Positions 62,979 through 64,000 of a stretch of 64,000 nt of DNA are shown in pieces. The notes under the pieces are model-generated. The model saw only the letters and a program-made list of their open reading frames with translations, did not search any database and was not told the origin of the DNA. Made by a program: the position numbers and the translations under genes. The DNA is from Buttiauxella gaviniae (GTDB lineage: Bacteria; Pseudomonadota; Gammaproteobacteria; Enterobacterales; Enterobacteriaceae), in contig NZ_JBFMVT010000002.1 in the NCBI RefSeq assembly GCF_040786275.1, forward strand, positions 3,782,001 through 3,846,000. The letters are read 5' to 3'. Position 1 is the first letter of the stretch; the number at the start of each line of letters is the position of its first letter.

Positions 62979-63884
62979 TTAAATATCACTTTTTAATACA
63001 CTCATTATTTTATTAATTAGCTCATTGTTTTTGTTTTTCTTATTAATATGAGCCTTAACAGGGATTCTTTCATTCGGCATAATATCGCATTTCACTTCTC
63101 TTATATTGATGGTTTCTTTTAATAGTTGAAAGTAGATTTGAGGTATAAATATCACAAAGTCATGATTAAGAAGACTCAATATCATCGAGGTTGCAGACTC
63201 GCTTCTGAAGGCGGGTTCTGCCGTTCTGAGAGAGACAAACTCATTGTAGTTATTAAGTGAAATTGCCCCAGAAAACCGCGTGCTGTATGCGAAGTAGGGC
63301 TCGCTAATGAATTGTTTTTCCGTCATTTTATCGCCTAATGTTGAGTGATTATGACGACATATTAATATATATATCCAATCAAAAAGTGTATGTGAAACAA
63401 TATTTATATCCCCTGTCAAAAACAAACCTACATCTATATCAATTTCCTGAGTACGTAGCTTATGAATACGCTCTTCAGTATCAGCGACTGCGTACTTGAA
63501 TTCAACATTACACTCATCAGGAACAATTCTACTTTTCAGTAATCGGTCCATAATCCAAAACTGAGTGAGCGCATCCGCCCGCATATAAATTGTTTGTGTT
63601 GTATTAACGGTTAAAGATTCGATGTTCAGGGCAGCGTTAATATCATCGTGTATGAGTTTGAACCGATCATAAAGATTGAGTGCAAGAGTGGTGGGTTTTA
63701 CGCCGTGGAGGCTGCGCACAAAGAGCGGATCTTTATAGTGCTCACGAAGTTTCTTCACCGCATAGCTCACAGCAGACGGCGCGACATTAAGCATCTCAGC
63801 GGCATTGACCATGCTTCGGGTATCGACAATCACAACCAGATAGCGAATCAAATTAAAATCAAACTTTTCAGAAGAAAGGGCCAT
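62979..63884 (-). CDS. LysR-family transcriptional regulator
   Basis: 301 residues. N-terminal winged HTH with FDFNLIRYLVVIVDTRSMVNAAEMLNVAPSAVSYAVKKLREHY and PLFVRSLHGVKPTTLA, of the LeuO/NhaR-like subgroup in which the second residue block begins with FDxNL. The C-terminal effector domain is divergent. The gene is markedly AT-rich compared with che genes, and occupies the place where flhB follows cheZ in E. coli, so it looks like an insertion. Target genes and ligand unknown. Confidence 0.88.
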   Translation of the reverse strand: MALSSEKFDFNLIRYLVVIVDTRSMVNAAEMLNVAPSAVSYAVKKLREHYKDPLFVRSLHGVKPTTLALNLYDRFKLIHDDINAALNIESLTVNTTQTIYMRADALTQFWIMDRLLKSRIVPDECNVEFKYAVADTEERIHKLRTQEIDIDVGLFLTGDINIVSHTLFDWIYILICRHNHSTLGDKMTEKQFISEPYFAYSTRFSGAISLNNYNEFVSLRTAEPAFRSESATSMILSLLNHDFVIFIPQIYFQLLKETINIREVKCDIMPNERIPVKAHINKKNKNNELINKIMSVLKSDI

Positions 63885-64000
63885 CAGGTAAATCCAGAAA
63901 AATGCAGGTAGGTTTAGTGTAGTTCAGTGAATTTTTACGTGAATATGTTTCTATTCATTCATTTCTCTTGTGAATGTATCCGTGTTTGAATACTCCCCAG

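Overview
The window comes from an Enterobacteriaceae chromosome (Enterobacterales, Gammaproteobacteria). Four blocks of Escherichia/Salmonella-type core gene order are recognisable: ftnA-yecR, azuC and yecJ; araFGH-otsBA-uspC; flhDC-motAB-cheAW; and tar-tap-cheRBYZ. The proteins are clear orthologues of the E. coli ones but not identical, and several stretches are foreign to E. coli. A relative such as Buttiauxella, Kluyvera, Lelliottia or Enterobacter fits; the genus cannot be settled by reading alone.

Layout. (1) 1-12.6 kb: right-hand part of a Wzx/Wzy-type exopolysaccharide operon. It runs from a priming glycosyltransferase cut by the window edge through an outer-membrane barrel, a short polysaccharide-export lipoprotein, a Wzc-like chain-length protein with degenerate kinase motifs, flippase, polymerase, three glycosyltransferases and a small membrane protein to a secreted DUF4832 protein. 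It converges on galE, which is followed by an AT-rich beta-propeller gene. (2) 15-19 kb: ftnA, yecR, an RpiB/LacAB-type isomerase, a DHA2-type efflux transporter, and the dual-function small-protein/sRNA gene azuC with a perfect CRP site. (3) 19-24.5 kb: a five-gene peptide/nickel-type ABC importer. (4) 24.5-27.2 kb: an antitoxin whose toxin partner is truncated, yecJ, a Dcu-type C4-dicarboxylate transporter and an ERIC remnant. (5) 27.2-33.2 kb: an AraC regulator divergent from a DUF2264 / oligosaccharide-symporter / GH88 operon, followed by a DJ-1/PfpI protein. (6) 33.4-35.7 kb: an AT-rich islet with an orphan Hcp, a DUF4225 protein and two convergent paralogous small membrane proteins, read here as a type VI effector/immunity module. 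(7) 36-42.8 kb: arabinose uptake (araFGH), trehalose synthesis (otsBA) and uspC. (8) 43-63 kb: flagellar master regulator, motor and chemotaxis genes. Between cheW and tar lie a dicarboxylate/amino-acid symporter, a five-gene Csu-like (spore coat U domain) archaic pilus operon, and a non-coding element bounded by inverted repeats. (9) A LysR-type regulator follows cheZ, where flhB would be expected.

How it fits together. The region joins surface-lifestyle functions (exopolysaccharide, archaic pili, flagella/chemotaxis, a contact-weapon cargo) with carbon scavenging (arabinose, peptides, C4-dicarboxylates, unsaturated uronyl oligosaccharides). Regulation visible in the DNA agrees: CRP-type sites lie before azuC, the GH88 operon, flhDC and the symporter, and FliA (sigma-28) promoters match consensus closely at motA and perfectly at tar. 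Accessory blocks sit between the conserved blocks, and REP/BIME and ERIC-type repeats occupy several of the junctions. No tRNA, rRNA, CRISPR array or intact insertion sequence was recognised.
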